Notes under the pieces: model-generated
Told to the model about the DNA's origin: nothing
The model's input: only the letters and a program-made list of their open reading frames with translations
Databases searched by the model: none
In this document: positions 1-10,167 of the stretch, one piece after another
Position numbering within the stretch: the first letter of the stretch is position 1
How the letters are laid out: each line of letters opens with the position of its first letter
Translations under genes and position numbers: made by a program
Assembly: GCA_964036045.1 (NCBI GenBank)
Contig: OZ038384.1
Location: 58,315,355 to 58,379,354, forward strand
DNA from: Eutreptiella sp. 'Long Island Sound 2002'
Taxonomy: Eukaryota; Euglenozoa; Euglenophyceae; Eutreptiales; Eutreptiaceae
DNA length: 64,000 nt
Direction: 5' to 3'

Positions 1-2
1 CC

Positions 3-1868
3 TCACAAGCACGACTGTTGGGGAGTAACCCTGTGGTCTGGCTATGCGACCAAGAACCGGTACGCAGTATCCAGAAGGGTCCCCCACCTGAGAAGGCCAA
101 GCTACGACGCTGGTGGACCTACCTCAGTCAACTACGGCTGACGGTACACCATATCCAGGGAGTGAAGAACGAGTGTGCCGACTACGTCAGCCGCAACAAC
201 TTCGACGCCCTGATTGGTGCCCGGTCTGAAGCGCTGGCTAAGGAGGCGTTCAGCCGTATGGACGTACACCTGGACCTGAACATGACGATGATACGCCCCC
301 TGGATGGACTCCAACAATCGGAGTACCTACAGGAGTTTGGGGATATCTACCGGCGCCTGGAGAAACGCCTTGAACCCCTCCTGTCCAACCAAGACAAGTG
401 GAAGCGGGACAAGAGCTACCTCTGGCACGAGGACCGCATCGTGGTGCCTAGTGACCGAGTCCCAGCGCTGCTGAAGTGGACCCATGAGTCCAGTGGTCAT
501 GTGGGTGCTGACTGTACCCTGAGGCTGTTCAAGCAGTGGTTCCACACTACGTGGACTGACGACCAACTGCGGAAAACCCTCCAGCCTATCGTGGACAAGT
601 GCCCGTGCAGGTCCTGTAAACCAGGGGATATCAGGGACAGAGGTCTCTACTCGACCCTGCCCATCCCTCACTGTGCTAACAGTGTTCTATACGTGGACTA
701 CACGGAGATGCCGAAGTTCGGGGGCTATGACTTCGCCCTCGTGGTAACTTTTGGGTTGACCAGGTTTACCAGGGTGTTCCCATGTACCAAGCACATTACC
801 GGGGAGGAGACTATCAAGATACTCCTGGAGGAGCGGTTTTGTGTCTATGGGGCGCCCAAGGAGATCAACTCCGATGAGGACGTACGAGTACGCTCAGACA
901 CTGGCTGGTACAAGAGGGTCCTGAGATCCCTCAATGTCCAGGTGTCTACGGGGATTCCCTACTCTCACACGAGCAACCCCCTATGTGAGCGACAGATCCG
1001 TGTCCTGAAGGAGAACGTACGGATATGGTGCAAAACTGAACGCACCAGAGACTGGGTGAGACTACTCCCCGTCATATCCTTGATGATGAACTCCCAAGAG
1101 AGTTCAGCTACTGGCTACTCGCCCCATGAGCTATTCCTAGGGCGCCCGGCATGGTTCCTACATGCCCCCTATCCAGAGGACACCCATTCTTCTGTGGGTG
1201 AATGGGTCCAAGAGCAACAAGCGAAGGTGGACAAGGCCAAGGCTATGCTCCAGAGAGTGAGGGAGCGTCAGTGGAACAAGAAGAACAAGCACCGAGTGCC
1301 GGCCACCTACCAAGAGGGGGACTGGGTGCTGGTGCACCACAGTCGACTACCCGCCTGGCCACGCTCTACCAGCGATGACCCATACTTCGGGCTGTACAAG
1401 ATTCTATCTGTGGATGGGCACCGTATCACTGTGCGGTGTTCTCCCCGACTATGGGGGACCCTGGTGTGCGCTGCTCAACACCTGAAGCGCTACCATGATC
1501 CTGAAGACCTCTGTGGGGAGGAGTGGGAGCTGAACGACGAGGAAATCGCCGCTCTGGACCTACAAGGGGCTGCCAGCCCTATGGAAGTTGAAGGTGAACT
1601 CCCCGACATGAACGCCGAGGAGATGGCTAAGGAGGGCTTCTACCTGGTGAAGTCTGTCCTACGCCACCGCTATCGCCAGGGTTGGCGCTTCCTCACCCTC
1701 TGGGAAGGGTTTGGAGTCGAAGAGGCCACCTGGGAGCCCTTCTCTGCATTTGTTCTACCGGAGGTACGCCTAAACTCAGTTCTGGTTGACTACTTGTCCC
1801 AGAACAACCTTGGTGAGTTGCTGAGGCTCGCTGAGACGCTTGCCTCCAAGACTAAAGCTAGGGACTGA
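3..1868 (+). CDS. pol: Ty3 Pol C-terminal part: RNase H end, integrase, chromodomain
   Basis: An open frame of about 622 codons without stops, cut off at the window edge. It starts in RNase H (a CDQEPVRS segment, then ADYVSRNNF). It continues through an integrase zinc-binding region (HESSGH, later CRSC) and a catalytic core with candidate acidic residues in YVDYTEMP, NSDEDVRV and CERQIRV. The C-terminal 60 residues (about 1636-1800) form a chromodomain with the aromatic and acidic pattern GWRFLTLWEGF and ATWEPF, which in chromoviruses can steer integration to marked chromatin. The product would cut and join element cDNA in the nucleus. This frame is intact to its stop, unlike copy 2. Confidence 0.92.
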   Translation, partial: SQARLLGSNPVVWLCDQEPVRSIQKGPPPEKAKLRRWWTYLSQLRLTVHHIQGVKNECADYVSRNNFDALIGARSEALAKEAFSRMDVHLDLNMTMIRPLDGLQQSEYLQEFGDIYRRLEKRLEPLLSNQDKWKRDKSYLWHEDRIVVPSDRVPALLKWTHESSGHVGADCTLRLFKQWFHTTWTDDQLRKTLQPIVDKCPCRSCKPGDIRDRGLYSTLPIPHCANSVLYVDYTEMPKFGGYDFALVVTFGLTRFTRVFPCTKHITGEETIKILLEERFCVYGAPKEINSDEDVRVRSDTGWYKRVLRSLNVQVSTGIPYSHTSNPLCERQIRVLKENVRIWCKTERTRDWVRLLPVISLMMNSQESSATGYSPHELFLGRPAWFLHAPYPEDTHSSVGEWVQEQQAKVDKAKAMLQRVRERQWNKKNKHRVPATYQEGDWVLVHHSRLPAWPRSTSDDPYFGLYKILSVDGHRITVRCSPRLWGTLVCAAQHLKRYHDPEDLCGEEWELNDEEIAALDLQGAASPMEVEGELPDMNAEEMAKEGFYLVKSVLRHRYRQGWRFLTLWEGFGVEEATWEPFSAFVLPEVRLNSVLVDYLSQNNLGELLRLAETLASKTKARD

Positions 1869-2036
1869 ACCTTACCCTTACCTGCCAAAGCGTATGTGTG
1901 AGTGTGCTAGTCCTAAGGTCCTGAGAGCAAGCCGCAGAAGTGGTTTCCTAATTATACCCAAGTCTGCGCCCTTGCTAAACCTGGAGGGTTGGCTTATTGA
2001 TGCCACGGGGTACGCCCCGGGTCTCCCCTCCCCTAA

Positions 2037-2059
2037 GCGCCCAATTTCTGTGCTGGCGC
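2037..2059 (+). promoter_or_regulatory. Conserved 23-nt GCGCC...GGCGC hairpin, copy 1
   Basis: Twenty-three bases that can fold with a GCGCC/GGCGC stem and an AATTTCTGTGCT-type loop. The same 23 bases recur exactly at 23569-23591 in diverged copy 2 and at 53684-53706 in copy 3, while the flanking bases differ in copy 2. Confidence 0.65.
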
Positions 2060-2678
2060 AAAACCTCTGGGGAATACCCAGCGTACTAATCCAGGTATTG
2101 TTTTCCCTACCTATCTGTCTACTACAGGGAGGGGTGGCCAAAAGCTATGAAGGCATGAAAACGCCGTTTTGCTATGTGGCCAAAACACTGACCTAACCAC
2201 TGCCACAGCCCACCAACCCTAATAAGATTGCAGGAAACGGGTGGGACAGTGACACACGCACTACAGGTCCTACACACCCTACAGTGGCACCATCCTGGTG
2301 GGCGAGCACTGGGGCGACTGGCTCAAGCCCCCACTCAGGACTACCACTCCTACACGCACACTCTACTGGGCGTTGCGATGACAAAGGTGTCGTGGGTCCT
2401 AGCGACCCTCCTGTGAAATGACAAGAGAACACAGCGCTGCTAAGCAACTGTGGCCTAACAGGGGACGCCACAACGCGTTTCCCCTGCTAGGGCTTGGAGG
2501 GAAGGAGTGCTCTCGCGTGCAAGGCGCAGATGTCGATGAAGTCCGACTCCCTGCTCTGCCACAGGCGGAGCGGAGTTACTTGTTTGTGTGATCTGCGCCC
2601 TTGTTTAGCAGGGCATAAAAAATGCTGCTGCACCAATCACCCTACCTGCCCACCTGTAAAACAAAGGCAAATGAAAGG

Positions 2679-2762
2679 GCGTTTGCGGCGGAGGAACCAA
2701 GCCACACTCCAGGTATTATACCCTTCTCAGTGTGACCTATAATACACTGTCCGCAAACACGC
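2679..2762 (+). ncRNA. Conserved double-stem hairpin, Ty3 3' region, copy 1
   Basis: Outer stem GTTTGCGG (2681-2688) with CCGCAAAC (2751-2758); inner stem GTATTATA (2713-2720) with TATAATAC (2738-2745). The matching stretch in copy 2 keeps the core but pairs different flanking bases (CCTGGGTTTG with CAAACCCAGG), a compensatory pattern that supports a real structure. Confidence 0.6.
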
Positions 2763-2802
2763 TGGAAGTCCAGCTACCCTTGTCAAGCAAGCAAGCGTTA
2801 AG

Positions 2803-2841
2803 GGACTCCTCAGGTTCTCTTAAAGAACGTACCGAGGAGCC
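2803..2841 (+). ncRNA. Conserved second hairpin, Ty3 3' region, copy 1
   Basis: Stem CTCCTC (2806-2811) with GAGGAG (2834-2839) and inner stem GTTCT with AGAAC. In copy 2 the outer stem is CTCCACCC with GGGTGGAG and the inner stem is unchanged, so both strands changed together. Confidence 0.6.
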
Positions 2842-4110
2842 GCTGAGTAGCCTAAACAAGGTTTACCGTGCGCAATTCGCGTGGCCTACCCTTCAATGCG
2901 TGTGTGCATGCGCGAGTATGCACGATCTGCGTGGGCACACCTGCCCATCTCACCACCAATCACGAACTCTACCAGGGGGTGGCCCCGCCTGGGCTTACTC
3001 ACCTTACCTACCGCTGGAGAGAGAGAGCAAGTGAGGGGCGCACGCGAAGAACGTTGCTATGCACTTGTGTGTATGACTAATCACCCTGATCTGACCGCTA
3101 ATCATCTGCAATCTTTCTAATCAATCCCTCTATCGCGTCCTATCGTTGTTAGCGCTGCTACAAGGCTCGTTCACGGAGACACGAGACGAGCAATGTGTAT
3201 GCGGCATACGAGACGAGCATACCTGGAGTTTATACCTGATTCGTTGAAGTCTTTTCGATTGATTCTCGAATTCTTGAATTTTTGATTCTTCTAATAGTGT
3301 GGGTGGAATCTGTATGTTTATTTATTAATGTGTGTCTCGTCATTTTCAAGACTACGTGAGACATACGTTTATAATTCCATTATTTCTCCATTTTCCGGCG
3401 CTTCGCTAGGAGCCGCTCCTGCGCGCCGCCATTTTATGCGTATGAATTTCTGGATTTAAAGAATCCAGAGATGACTATAATTTCTATAAAAATGTGCTTC
3501 TGATGCACAATTGGATTCTGCTCAGGTGTGTCGTTTCAGAAAAATTCTAGGCCGTCATTTGACGGATTTTGGTGTCGTCGCTTCGTTTTTGCGTGGATTC
3601 GTCCATAATTCTCCCATTCCTGCCTCTGCAGATACCTCACGCGCAGCCTCGCTGAGTAGGCCGTGTTCGGGCCGAAACGCAGGTGCCTGGAGAGACTGAG
3701 CAGAACCAAGACCCCACCAAGGGGCAAATTTAATTCTTTTGAGACTCCCTTCGCCCTAAGACAGGTCACAGGTCGCCAGCAGGTTTACGAAAACCCATGC
3801 GAGTGTGTATATTGTGTCTTGCGTTTGGGTTGTGTCGACGCTGCGTCTTGGAGGGAGGGATGCATATGCACATGTTTGGCATGCTCCCATACTAACCCAA
3901 CCAAGCCACAGGAGCCCCGGCAGCGCCATGAGCGCTGAATCTTCTGTAGGATATGTTACAAACAAAGCAGCAGGAGAGCGCCAGCCATGGTGAGCGCTCA
4001 TTTTTCAGTGTGAGGGAAACTGTAGGTATTTTAAAGTAGATGTGGAAACCAAGGAAAGGCCAAGAAAGTTTCCCTTTTTCCTAAAATGCGACAGTGGTGG
4101 CCACCACAGC

Positions 4111-4120
4111 ACAAGGGGGG
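4111..4120 (+). promoter_or_regulatory. Polypurine tract before 3' LTR, copy 1
   Basis: ACAAGGGGGG directly precedes the LTR start AGTAAGAAAAAG. The same purine-run-plus-AGTAAG junction is seen at 55766-55775 and, as CCAGGGGGG, at 25765-25773. This is the expected plus-strand primer site. Confidence 0.8.
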
Positions 4121-4918
4121 AGTAAGAAAAAGTGCTTTTCCATTGCTTTGAGGCATACTCTAGTTGTATTAGAGATGCACTGAGCATCCATGCATTTCTA
4201 TCTTAGTATTGGTCCAACCAAAAGTGGTGATAACACATTTTGACCTATGGAACGAAACACCCAATCAGGATATGGAGTGGACCCCTTAATCCCCTTTCAA
4301 TGTGAAGTAAAACATCTTTTCCTGAGTTGACTGAGCACTGACATACCTAAGGTAGAGCCTATGAATTTATCTATGTTTTTCCATGAATACTTATCTGCCC
4401 TAGTGGTATGCACCCTAGGGGGCTAGGCACCTCTTTTTGAGAGGTCCTGGGTTCAATTCCTGGTCAGCCTAGCTAAGTAGGAAGATCCCATGTGACATGG
4501 CAGTGACCTCATCGCCACATACCATGCCACCTCAGCACATATGGGACCCAAAACAAAGAGTGCACATCTCCTGAGATGGCACTATGGAGAGAGAGTGACC
4601 CTGAGGCAGTTTTCTAACTCTTTTCCAAAAACATTTCAGCTATCTTTGTGAATATGCATTCATTTGTAACCTGAGTTGCAGTTTCTGTGAATATCCAATC
4701 ATCTTTCACTGTTTACACTGCAGCCCTTCATGCTTTGATCCTGAATTACCTTCTCCTTGCACACTTCTGGCTTGGGCTATCCTGGATTGACTTGGACTTA
4801 CTGTATTTCAATAAACAAAAGCTTTTCATCTCCCAAAACAAGCAGCAGGACAATCTACAGCAACAGCAAGCAGCAGGAGAAGCAAAAACCCAGTGCTGAA
4901 AACAATATAAACTTTTCT
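4121..4918 (+). repeat. 3' LTR of Ty3 copy 1
   Basis: 798 bp from AGTAAGAAAAAG to AAACTTTTCT, matching the two LTRs of copy 3 (45217-46003 and 55776-56561) with scattered substitutions. Its ends are AG...CT rather than the usual TG...CA. It contains an AATAAA-type signal near 4810 and a tRNA-like segment. Confidence 0.85.
4395..4473 (+). other. tRNA-like segment inside the LTR (B-box GGTTCAATTCC)
   Basis: The stretch has TAGTGGTATGC resembling an A-box region, a CCTC-T5-GAGAGG hairpin and a B-box-like GGTTCAATTCC followed by CTGG. Acceptor ends do not pair and arm spacing is wrong, so it is not a working tRNA. It occurs in every LTR of this family in the window (also 45490-45569 and 56049-56128), so it is part of the LTR. 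Confidence 0.5.
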
Positions 4919-6361
4919 ACCATCCATTCCTTCGGGGGGGTCGATGTGACTATATGCCTAGGCGACAAAACTGTGACCAAACACTGCAGAGTGCTGGACG
5001 ACGACGCCTTTGACATCGTCATTGGTACCGACTTCCTACGAAGAAACCCCCAGGTAAAAATGCGTTCCCTCCAGCATCCCTATTCTTTGCACTGCGACTT
5101 TGGCAGTGGGCTCTTCTCCGTACCTTTGGAGCTGTCAAACGAAAAGAGTCTGGGCTGCGCTACGCATCCAAGACTAAGTATCGTACTGAAAAGTACAGAT
5201 TGGCCCGTCACGTTCTTGAAAATGGACTGGCGGCCCTTCAGGTAAACCTGGATGAGATCCAGGTGGAATTATTTGCGAGCCAACAACAGCACATCATGCA
5301 GTTGTACTGCTCGAAACATTTGAACAACGCTTTCCGTTTCTTCAGGAAAGCAATGGGCCTAGCGTATGCTAACCCTCCCTTCTTCCTGCTCGCGAAGGTT
5401 CTAACCAAAATCGCTTATGAGGGAGGAAGGGTTGTCGTGTGCACCCCTGACTGGGGCTGCTCTGGTTACACGCTTACTGGTGCCGTATGCTAGATCGAAT
5501 GACCGTGGGAAGAGTGCAACTCCCCGACGGTCCCATCTATGTGCCTGGGGACTCAGACACAGCTATGCAGGCCCCTGAGTGGGCCAGTTTCTTATCCATC
5601 GTCAATGGATCTCTCAATCCTGTACCCCTTCGTGACCTAGACCAGGTGCTACTGAAAGAGGTCATGGGCGAAAATCGTGGCCTGACTCTTTCTGATCTCA
5701 AAAATGATCTCCTGAGCACCTATCTGCCACACTTACAGGGTGTGAATCTCCCGATGGCTATCTGAAACCTGCAGCTGTTAAGGAGGATGCTGACGACCAA
5801 CTGTCTGAGATCGCCAGCACTGTCCCTCCTGTTGATCCCAGCTGTGTTGACCTAAAACACAGTGCCTTCCTAGCCCACCTGTTGCTGGAGGAGGTAGATC
5901 TAGAGTCAACCTCAGAACCCACTTCCCCTGTTCGGAAACCGGTGCTACACATGCAGCCTATGCTCACAGGTGAACCCGTGGCCCGGAGTCCTGATACTCT
6001 AGCGCCGCCTGCTTCTAATAACATGCCACTGTCTGAGCATGACACTCAGGAACTCCGACGGCTGTTGTACCTAAAGGCCGAAGGTTCTGAGCGCAAAGAA
6101 CGGCTGCAATACCTCAGACAGACCTGGAAATCCTCCATCTGGTCTGAGGAGGACGATGATTCCTATACGCTGCCTGATCCTGGGATACCTCTAGTGTATT
6201 CTTTGCACTATGGGCAGCAATGTCCCCCTGAGTGGGACGATGGTTCTGTACCTGCCGAAACTGCTGATCGGCAGAAAAAGAAAGAAAATGGAAAGAGCAA
6301 CCTCCATGCTGAGGAGGATTTCCTGCAGAAAGTTGAGAGTCTTAACCTTGACCCCCGACTG

Positions 6362-6369
<8 letters not shown>
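4919..6369 (+). pseudogene. pol: Ty3 copy 2: protease end, methyltransferase-like domain, linker
   Basis: Reading in the pol direction, the first part matches the end of the aspartic protease (DDDAFDIVIGTDFLRR, compare DTEAFDFVLGTDFF in copy 3). A frame change near 5220 leads into a segment with ELFAS, YCSK and AYANPPFFLLAKVL (NPPF codons 5371-5382), aligned with the same region of copy 3. Another frame change near 5490 leads to the linker before RT. The NPPF tetrapeptide is the hallmark of N6-adenine methyltransferases; activity is inferred only. The DNA at 6054-6369 is repeated identically at 16902-17217 on the far side of LINE 1. It is broken by frameshifts, so I call it a pseudogene. Confidence 0.75.
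6054..6369 (+). repeat. Left copy of 316-bp target duplication flanking LINE 1
   Basis: Bases 6054-6369 and 16902-17217 read the same throughout my comparison, starting TCCGACGGCTG and ending GAAGAAACT. They lie exactly at the two edges of LINE 1, so they are best read as an unusually long target-site duplication. Confidence 0.88.

Positions 6370-6398
<29 letters not shown>
6369..6398 (-). other. Poly(A) tail of LINE 1 (30 T on + strand)
   Basis: Thirty consecutive T directly before GCGGGTACTAGACGCC, the sequence that also forms the 3' end of LINE 2 at 37986. This marks the 3' end of a minus-strand retroposed copy. Confidence 0.85.
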
Positions 6399-6400
<2 letters not shown>

Positions 6401-7439
6401 GGGTACTAGACGCCTTTCGGCCCCGGGGGGCCACCTGGTCGGGCCAGGTGATATCCTCCCCACCGGGTCCTAGTGGGGGGCCCTCCAAGACGCACCTCCT
6501 GCCTGGTGGCGGAGTCCCCCGGGTTCACAGAGCTCGGAGCCCCGTCCTTCCCCGGCGTCCCCGTTTCGCCACTCCCCGGTCAGTGCATCAATTCGCAGCC
6601 GTGGCCGCGGGCGCTTACCCACTGCGTCGCCCCCCTAATGCGTGGTCGCCCGGGGCACCGGCGCCGCCGGGCCCGTGCTACTGGCTTGTCGCCAGTGGGA
6701 CCCCCTTGGGCTGGCGCGGTGGCTGCCTAGCCTAGGGGTTGGGGCGTGGCGCTGTGCGCCACTACTGCCTTGGCGGGTGCAGTGTCCCGTCTGTGTGTGC
6801 GCGGCGCTCGCGGCCGGTTCGGGGGGGTTCGGGCCGGTACCTGGTGTTGTGTTTCCCCTTCTTCCCCCTTCCCGCCCCGCGTATCCCGCGTTGCGTGTGG
6901 CGGGCCGTCCCGTCCGGGTGTCCCTTACCCTCGCTCGCTGGTACGCCATTCCAGGTGGTCTGTGCGTTCCGCGCGCTCGGTCCGGTTGCCCTTCTGGTGG
7001 TCCCCGCGTGTCCTTTTCGTGTGTGTGCGCTCGCGCTCTCGCGGTGTCCGCTCCCCGCTGGGTGGTGTGGCGCGCGCATCTCGCGTGGTCCCGGCACTGG
7101 GCGCTGGTAGGGCCGTTCCATGTGGTCCGTGCCCCTCCGCGTGTCCTGCCCCGGTCCCGTGCTCCGTCTGGCGTGCTTGGGGGGGGGCGGTCCGGTCCCG
7201 GTTCCCCCCTACTTGGCTTGGGGTTGCGGGGGCGGCGGCTGGGCGTCCCCGGGGGGGTGCCCTCGTCCGCGGGAGTCTCTTACGCCACTGAGGGGTGTCG
7301 TCGGCTATGTATCCTGCCCTGAGGGTGGGGCTGTGCGCCGTCCACGCGCAGTCCACGCGCACGGGGTCGGGACTGGGGAGGGGGCTGGGTGGGGTGCGTT
7401 GGATCGCCGACTGACGTGCACTGGGGTAAGAGGCGGGCA

Positions 7440-9240
7440 GTAGCACCACCGGGTCGCCGACTGACTGTAGGGCGGGGGGTCGCTCTGTCTCTTTCCGTCC
7501 CTCTGCCTTCCCTGGGCAGGCAACAAAGCGGGCGTCACTGGCGTTGCGCTGTCCATGGGGGGCGTGGCCCCCCATACCACTCCGGTTCGTGTTCACCCAG
7601 CCTCTCCGGGTACGATCTGTGCGGCGTCCCTGTGCGCAGGCGTGGGCCCGTTTGTTCTTCGCGGCCCCCTTGTGGGCCGGCGGCCGGAGCGGGGGGGCGG
7701 GTCACACTCCGGCCCCCCTCTCGGGTGGGGGGGCCCATTCCCCTTGCCTCGGGGGGGGTGTCGCGCTGCGGCCTCCCCGCTCTCGTTCCGGGCGGCGGCC
7801 TGTGGTACCCCTTTCTGGCCCTCCCCTCCGGCGCGCGCGTGCGGTCGGGGCTGACGTGCCGCCCCGGGGCGGGGGGGGGTGAGGGGCGGCCCGTGGACCG
7901 CTCCCCTGGGGGCCCCGGCTGACCTGCAAACCCCCCCTCCTTCCCCTCGGAGTGGGCTGCGGTCACGGGAGGGTCATGTGGGGCGCGGCCTCCTTCGTGC
8001 TCCGTTGTGCGCGTTGCTCCGGCACGCCGGTGTGGGTTCGTGGGGGCAGGTCCAGCCGCCGCTGCCCTTACCGTGTCGCCGTGTGGGTGGGGGCGCCCCC
8101 CCGGCCCTGGGGGGGCGGAGGGCCGCGCCTGTGGCTCCCCAGCTGGGGTGGGTGCGGGGGGGGGGGGGGGGGGGGGCACCCCGCCTGCTCTCGGGCCTGT
8201 GTGGGAGGGGGGGGGGGGGGGGAGTGGGGGGGGGTCCTCCGGTTCCCTGGCGATGCCCCCTGTCGGCCAAAAAAAGGGGGGGGGGGGCGGCTTGGCGGTC
8301 CCAGCCCCAGGGGCCAGCCATCGGCCAGGGGGGTCGCGCCCTTCCCCCGCCCCCCTCTACCGAGTGCCGGATCCTCCCGCAGTCCCTCCCTGGGGCCCCT
8401 CATCTCCCGGCCGTTGCCGCGCGGCGCTGGCCGGCCGGGGGTGGCCGTGAGGGTCAGCGGTCAGTGGTTAGCGGGTTGCGGGGCCGCCTTTCCTGGGTAG
8501 GTAACAAAGCGGGCGTCCCTTGGCGTCGTGCTGTCCATGGGGGGCGTGGCCACCCATACCATTCCGGTTCGCGCCCACCCGGCTTCTCCGGGCACGATCT
8601 GCGCGGCGTCCCGGTGCGCAGGCGCGGGCCCACTTGCTCTTCGCGGCCCCCATTGGAGCCGGCGGCTGGGGCGTCGGGGCGGGTCACACTCCGGCTCCCC
8701 TCTCGGGCGGGGGGGTCCGTCCCTTCAGCCTCGGGGGGTGGGGGCCGGGGCCCCTGCGGCCGGCGGGCCGGCGGGGGGGCGGGGGGGGGGGGGGGGTGTC
8801 GCGCCGCGGCCTCCCTGCTCTCGTTCCAGGCGGCGGCCTGTGGTACTCCTTCCCGGCTCTCTCTGCGTCGCCGGTGCTCTCCCTGCCGGCGCGCGCTTGC
8901 GGTCGGGGCTGAAGTGCCGCCCCGTGGTGGGGGGGGTGAGGGGCGGCCCGTGGACCGCCCCCCTGGGGGCCTCATCTGACTTGACACCCTCCCTCCGTCA
9001 CCTCGGAGCGGGCTGTGGTTACGGGAGGGTCATGTGGGGCGCGGCCTCCTTCCTGCTCCGTCGTGCACGTTGGGGGGGGGCGGGGGCGGCATGGCGGCCC
9101 TGGTCCCGGGGGCCAGCCCCTACCGAGAGCTGGATGCCCGCGCAGGCCCTCGCCGGGGCCCTCACCTCCCCGGCCGTTGCCGCGCGGCGCCGGCCGGCCG
9201 GGGGTGGCTGATGGTTAGCGGTCAGTGGTTAGCAGGTTGC
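7440..9240 (-). repeat. Two ~1-kb direct repeats in LINE 1 3' region
   Basis: Landmarks recur about 1 kb apart: AACAAAGCGGGCGTC near 7520 and 8502, GGGAGGGTCATGTGGGGCGC near 7967 and 9022, and GTGGACCGC near 7891 and 8950. Spacing varies from 0.98 to 1.06 kb, so the units have diverged by indels. LINE 2 has comparable, shorter-spaced units. Confidence 0.7.
8156..8222 (+). other. Long G runs (G-quadruplex-prone)
   Basis: A run of 21 G at 8156-8176 and a further G run near 8207-8222, with another at 8277-8287. They lie on the strand opposite to LINE sense, so LINE RNA would carry C runs. Such runs are also prone to sequencing error, so lengths should be treated with caution. Confidence 0.7.
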
Positions 9241-9539
9241 GGGGCAGCCGGTTCCTCCCCGCGCTTGGCGCCCCCGCACTCCCTCCCGCGGGTGGCGGCG
9301 CATCCCCGCCCGTCGTGCCGTACCGTGGGGGGGGCGTGGGTCAGGGGGCCCATCCCCCCCTCCCGTGCCCGCCGTCTGGGCCTTCACTTGCGCCGCCGCT
9401 TGTGTGGGGGCTGGGGCTGCGGCGGCGGTGGGTTGTGCCGGCGGTAGCGCCAGTGGGCGAGGGCGCTACGCAGAGCCCGGGGGAGCCAGTTGTTGGCGTC
9501 CGCATCCGTGATGCGGAGCACCGCCCCCCCCTCCAGGAA

Positions 9540-9562
9540 CTTAGCCCACGCAAACTGCACCC
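9540..9562 (+). repeat. Left terminal inverted repeat of transposon A
   Basis: Twenty-three bases identical to the reverse complement of 16375-16397, preceded by the AGGAA duplication. Confidence 0.93.
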
Positions 9563-9735
9563 TGTTTTGCGCGCCGAACGCGCAAAAAAGGACCGGTTCG
9601 CAACAGGGCAAAAAAACTATTTTTTTGGATGTTTGATGAACGTGATTTTAGACGTAGTGAAATAAATTGCTTTTTTAGTGTTGTGCAACTCCGTGTTCCT
9701 CAATGTGACGTTTTTTACATTTCTCTGGCGTTCTG

Positions 9736-9757
9736 AGTGCGCGAGGCCTCGCGCACT
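9736..9757. repeat. Transposon A palindrome, copy 1
   Basis: Perfect palindrome with core GTGCGCGAGGCCTCGCGCAC, here extended to 26 bp by TG/CA on either side. It lies about 200 bp inside the left end. Confidence 0.95.
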
Positions 9758-9961
9758 CAAGATATTGAAAGCAGAGTTTGTCACGAAACGTAACAACCCG
9801 TAAGGACTGGCGTTTGCGGAAATACGCAGCTCCCACACGGTATTAAAAGTAGGATTGTGTTGACCAAGGAGCATTGGAAGTGTATGACTGTCGGACTTCC
9901 CATGTTAGGGAAAACACATGTACTGTAAAGTGAAAAAAAAATACAAATTTAGGCAACCTGG

Positions 9962-9981
9962 GTGCGCGAGGCCTCGCGCAC
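9962..9981. repeat. Transposon A palindrome, copy 2
   Basis: Exact 20-bp core, in the 5' noncoding region; the outermost A of the 22-bp form is replaced by G. Confidence 0.95.
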
Positions 9982-10145
9982 TCAGGTCACGTTATGTATT
10001 GAATTTTCAGAATGGATGTGACGCGTACAATTGCAGGTACAGTACGAGACGGACAAACACGTTTGATTTTTCAGGTGTATGTGTGTGTAGACACCATGTT
10101 GATCAGATATAACACGGTATAGAACATTGTTCCACGGAAACAATC

Positions 10146-10167
10146 AGTGCGCGAGGCCTCGCGCACT
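10146..10167. repeat. Transposon A palindrome, copy 3
   Basis: Full 22-bp form in the 5' noncoding region. Confidence 0.95.

Larger units (their letters stand above)
1869..4111 (+). other. Long noncoding 3' region of Ty3 copy 1
   Basis: About 2.2 kb between the pol stop and the polypurine tract with no credible gene; the open frames are short and not shared in phase with the diverged copy 2. Blocks of this stretch are nevertheless conserved in copy 2 (22930-25773) and copy 3 (53516-55765), including the hairpins listed separately. The part from about 3120 to 3520 is AT-rich. Conservation in the absence of coding suggests RNA-level or DNA-level function. Confidence 0.75.
1..4918 (+). mobile_element. 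Ty3/gypsy LTR retrotransposon, copy 1 (3' part)
   Basis: The window opens inside the RNase H domain of a Ty3-type element and runs through integrase, chromodomain, a long noncoding stretch, a polypurine tract and a 3' LTR. Protein and noncoding parts are nearly identical to copy 3 at 51655-56561, so both belong to one family. The sequence right after the LTR (from 4919) is the protease region of a different Ty3 family, so copy 1 appears to have inserted into copy 2. The 5' half lies outside the window, so its target-site duplication cannot be checked. Confidence 0.93.

Noticed and set aside
4395-4473. Functional tRNA gene in the LTR (and at 25460-25539)
   Set aside because: No acceptor stem forms, arm spacing is wrong, and the LTR copies are an integral part of the retrotransposon.
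6400-9540. Many long open frames on both strands in the GC-rich LINE regions (also 38.0-43.6 kb)
   Set aside because: Very high GC leaves few stops in any frame. The frames overlap in all six directions, consist of low-complexity Arg/Pro/Gly/Ala sequence and show no motifs.
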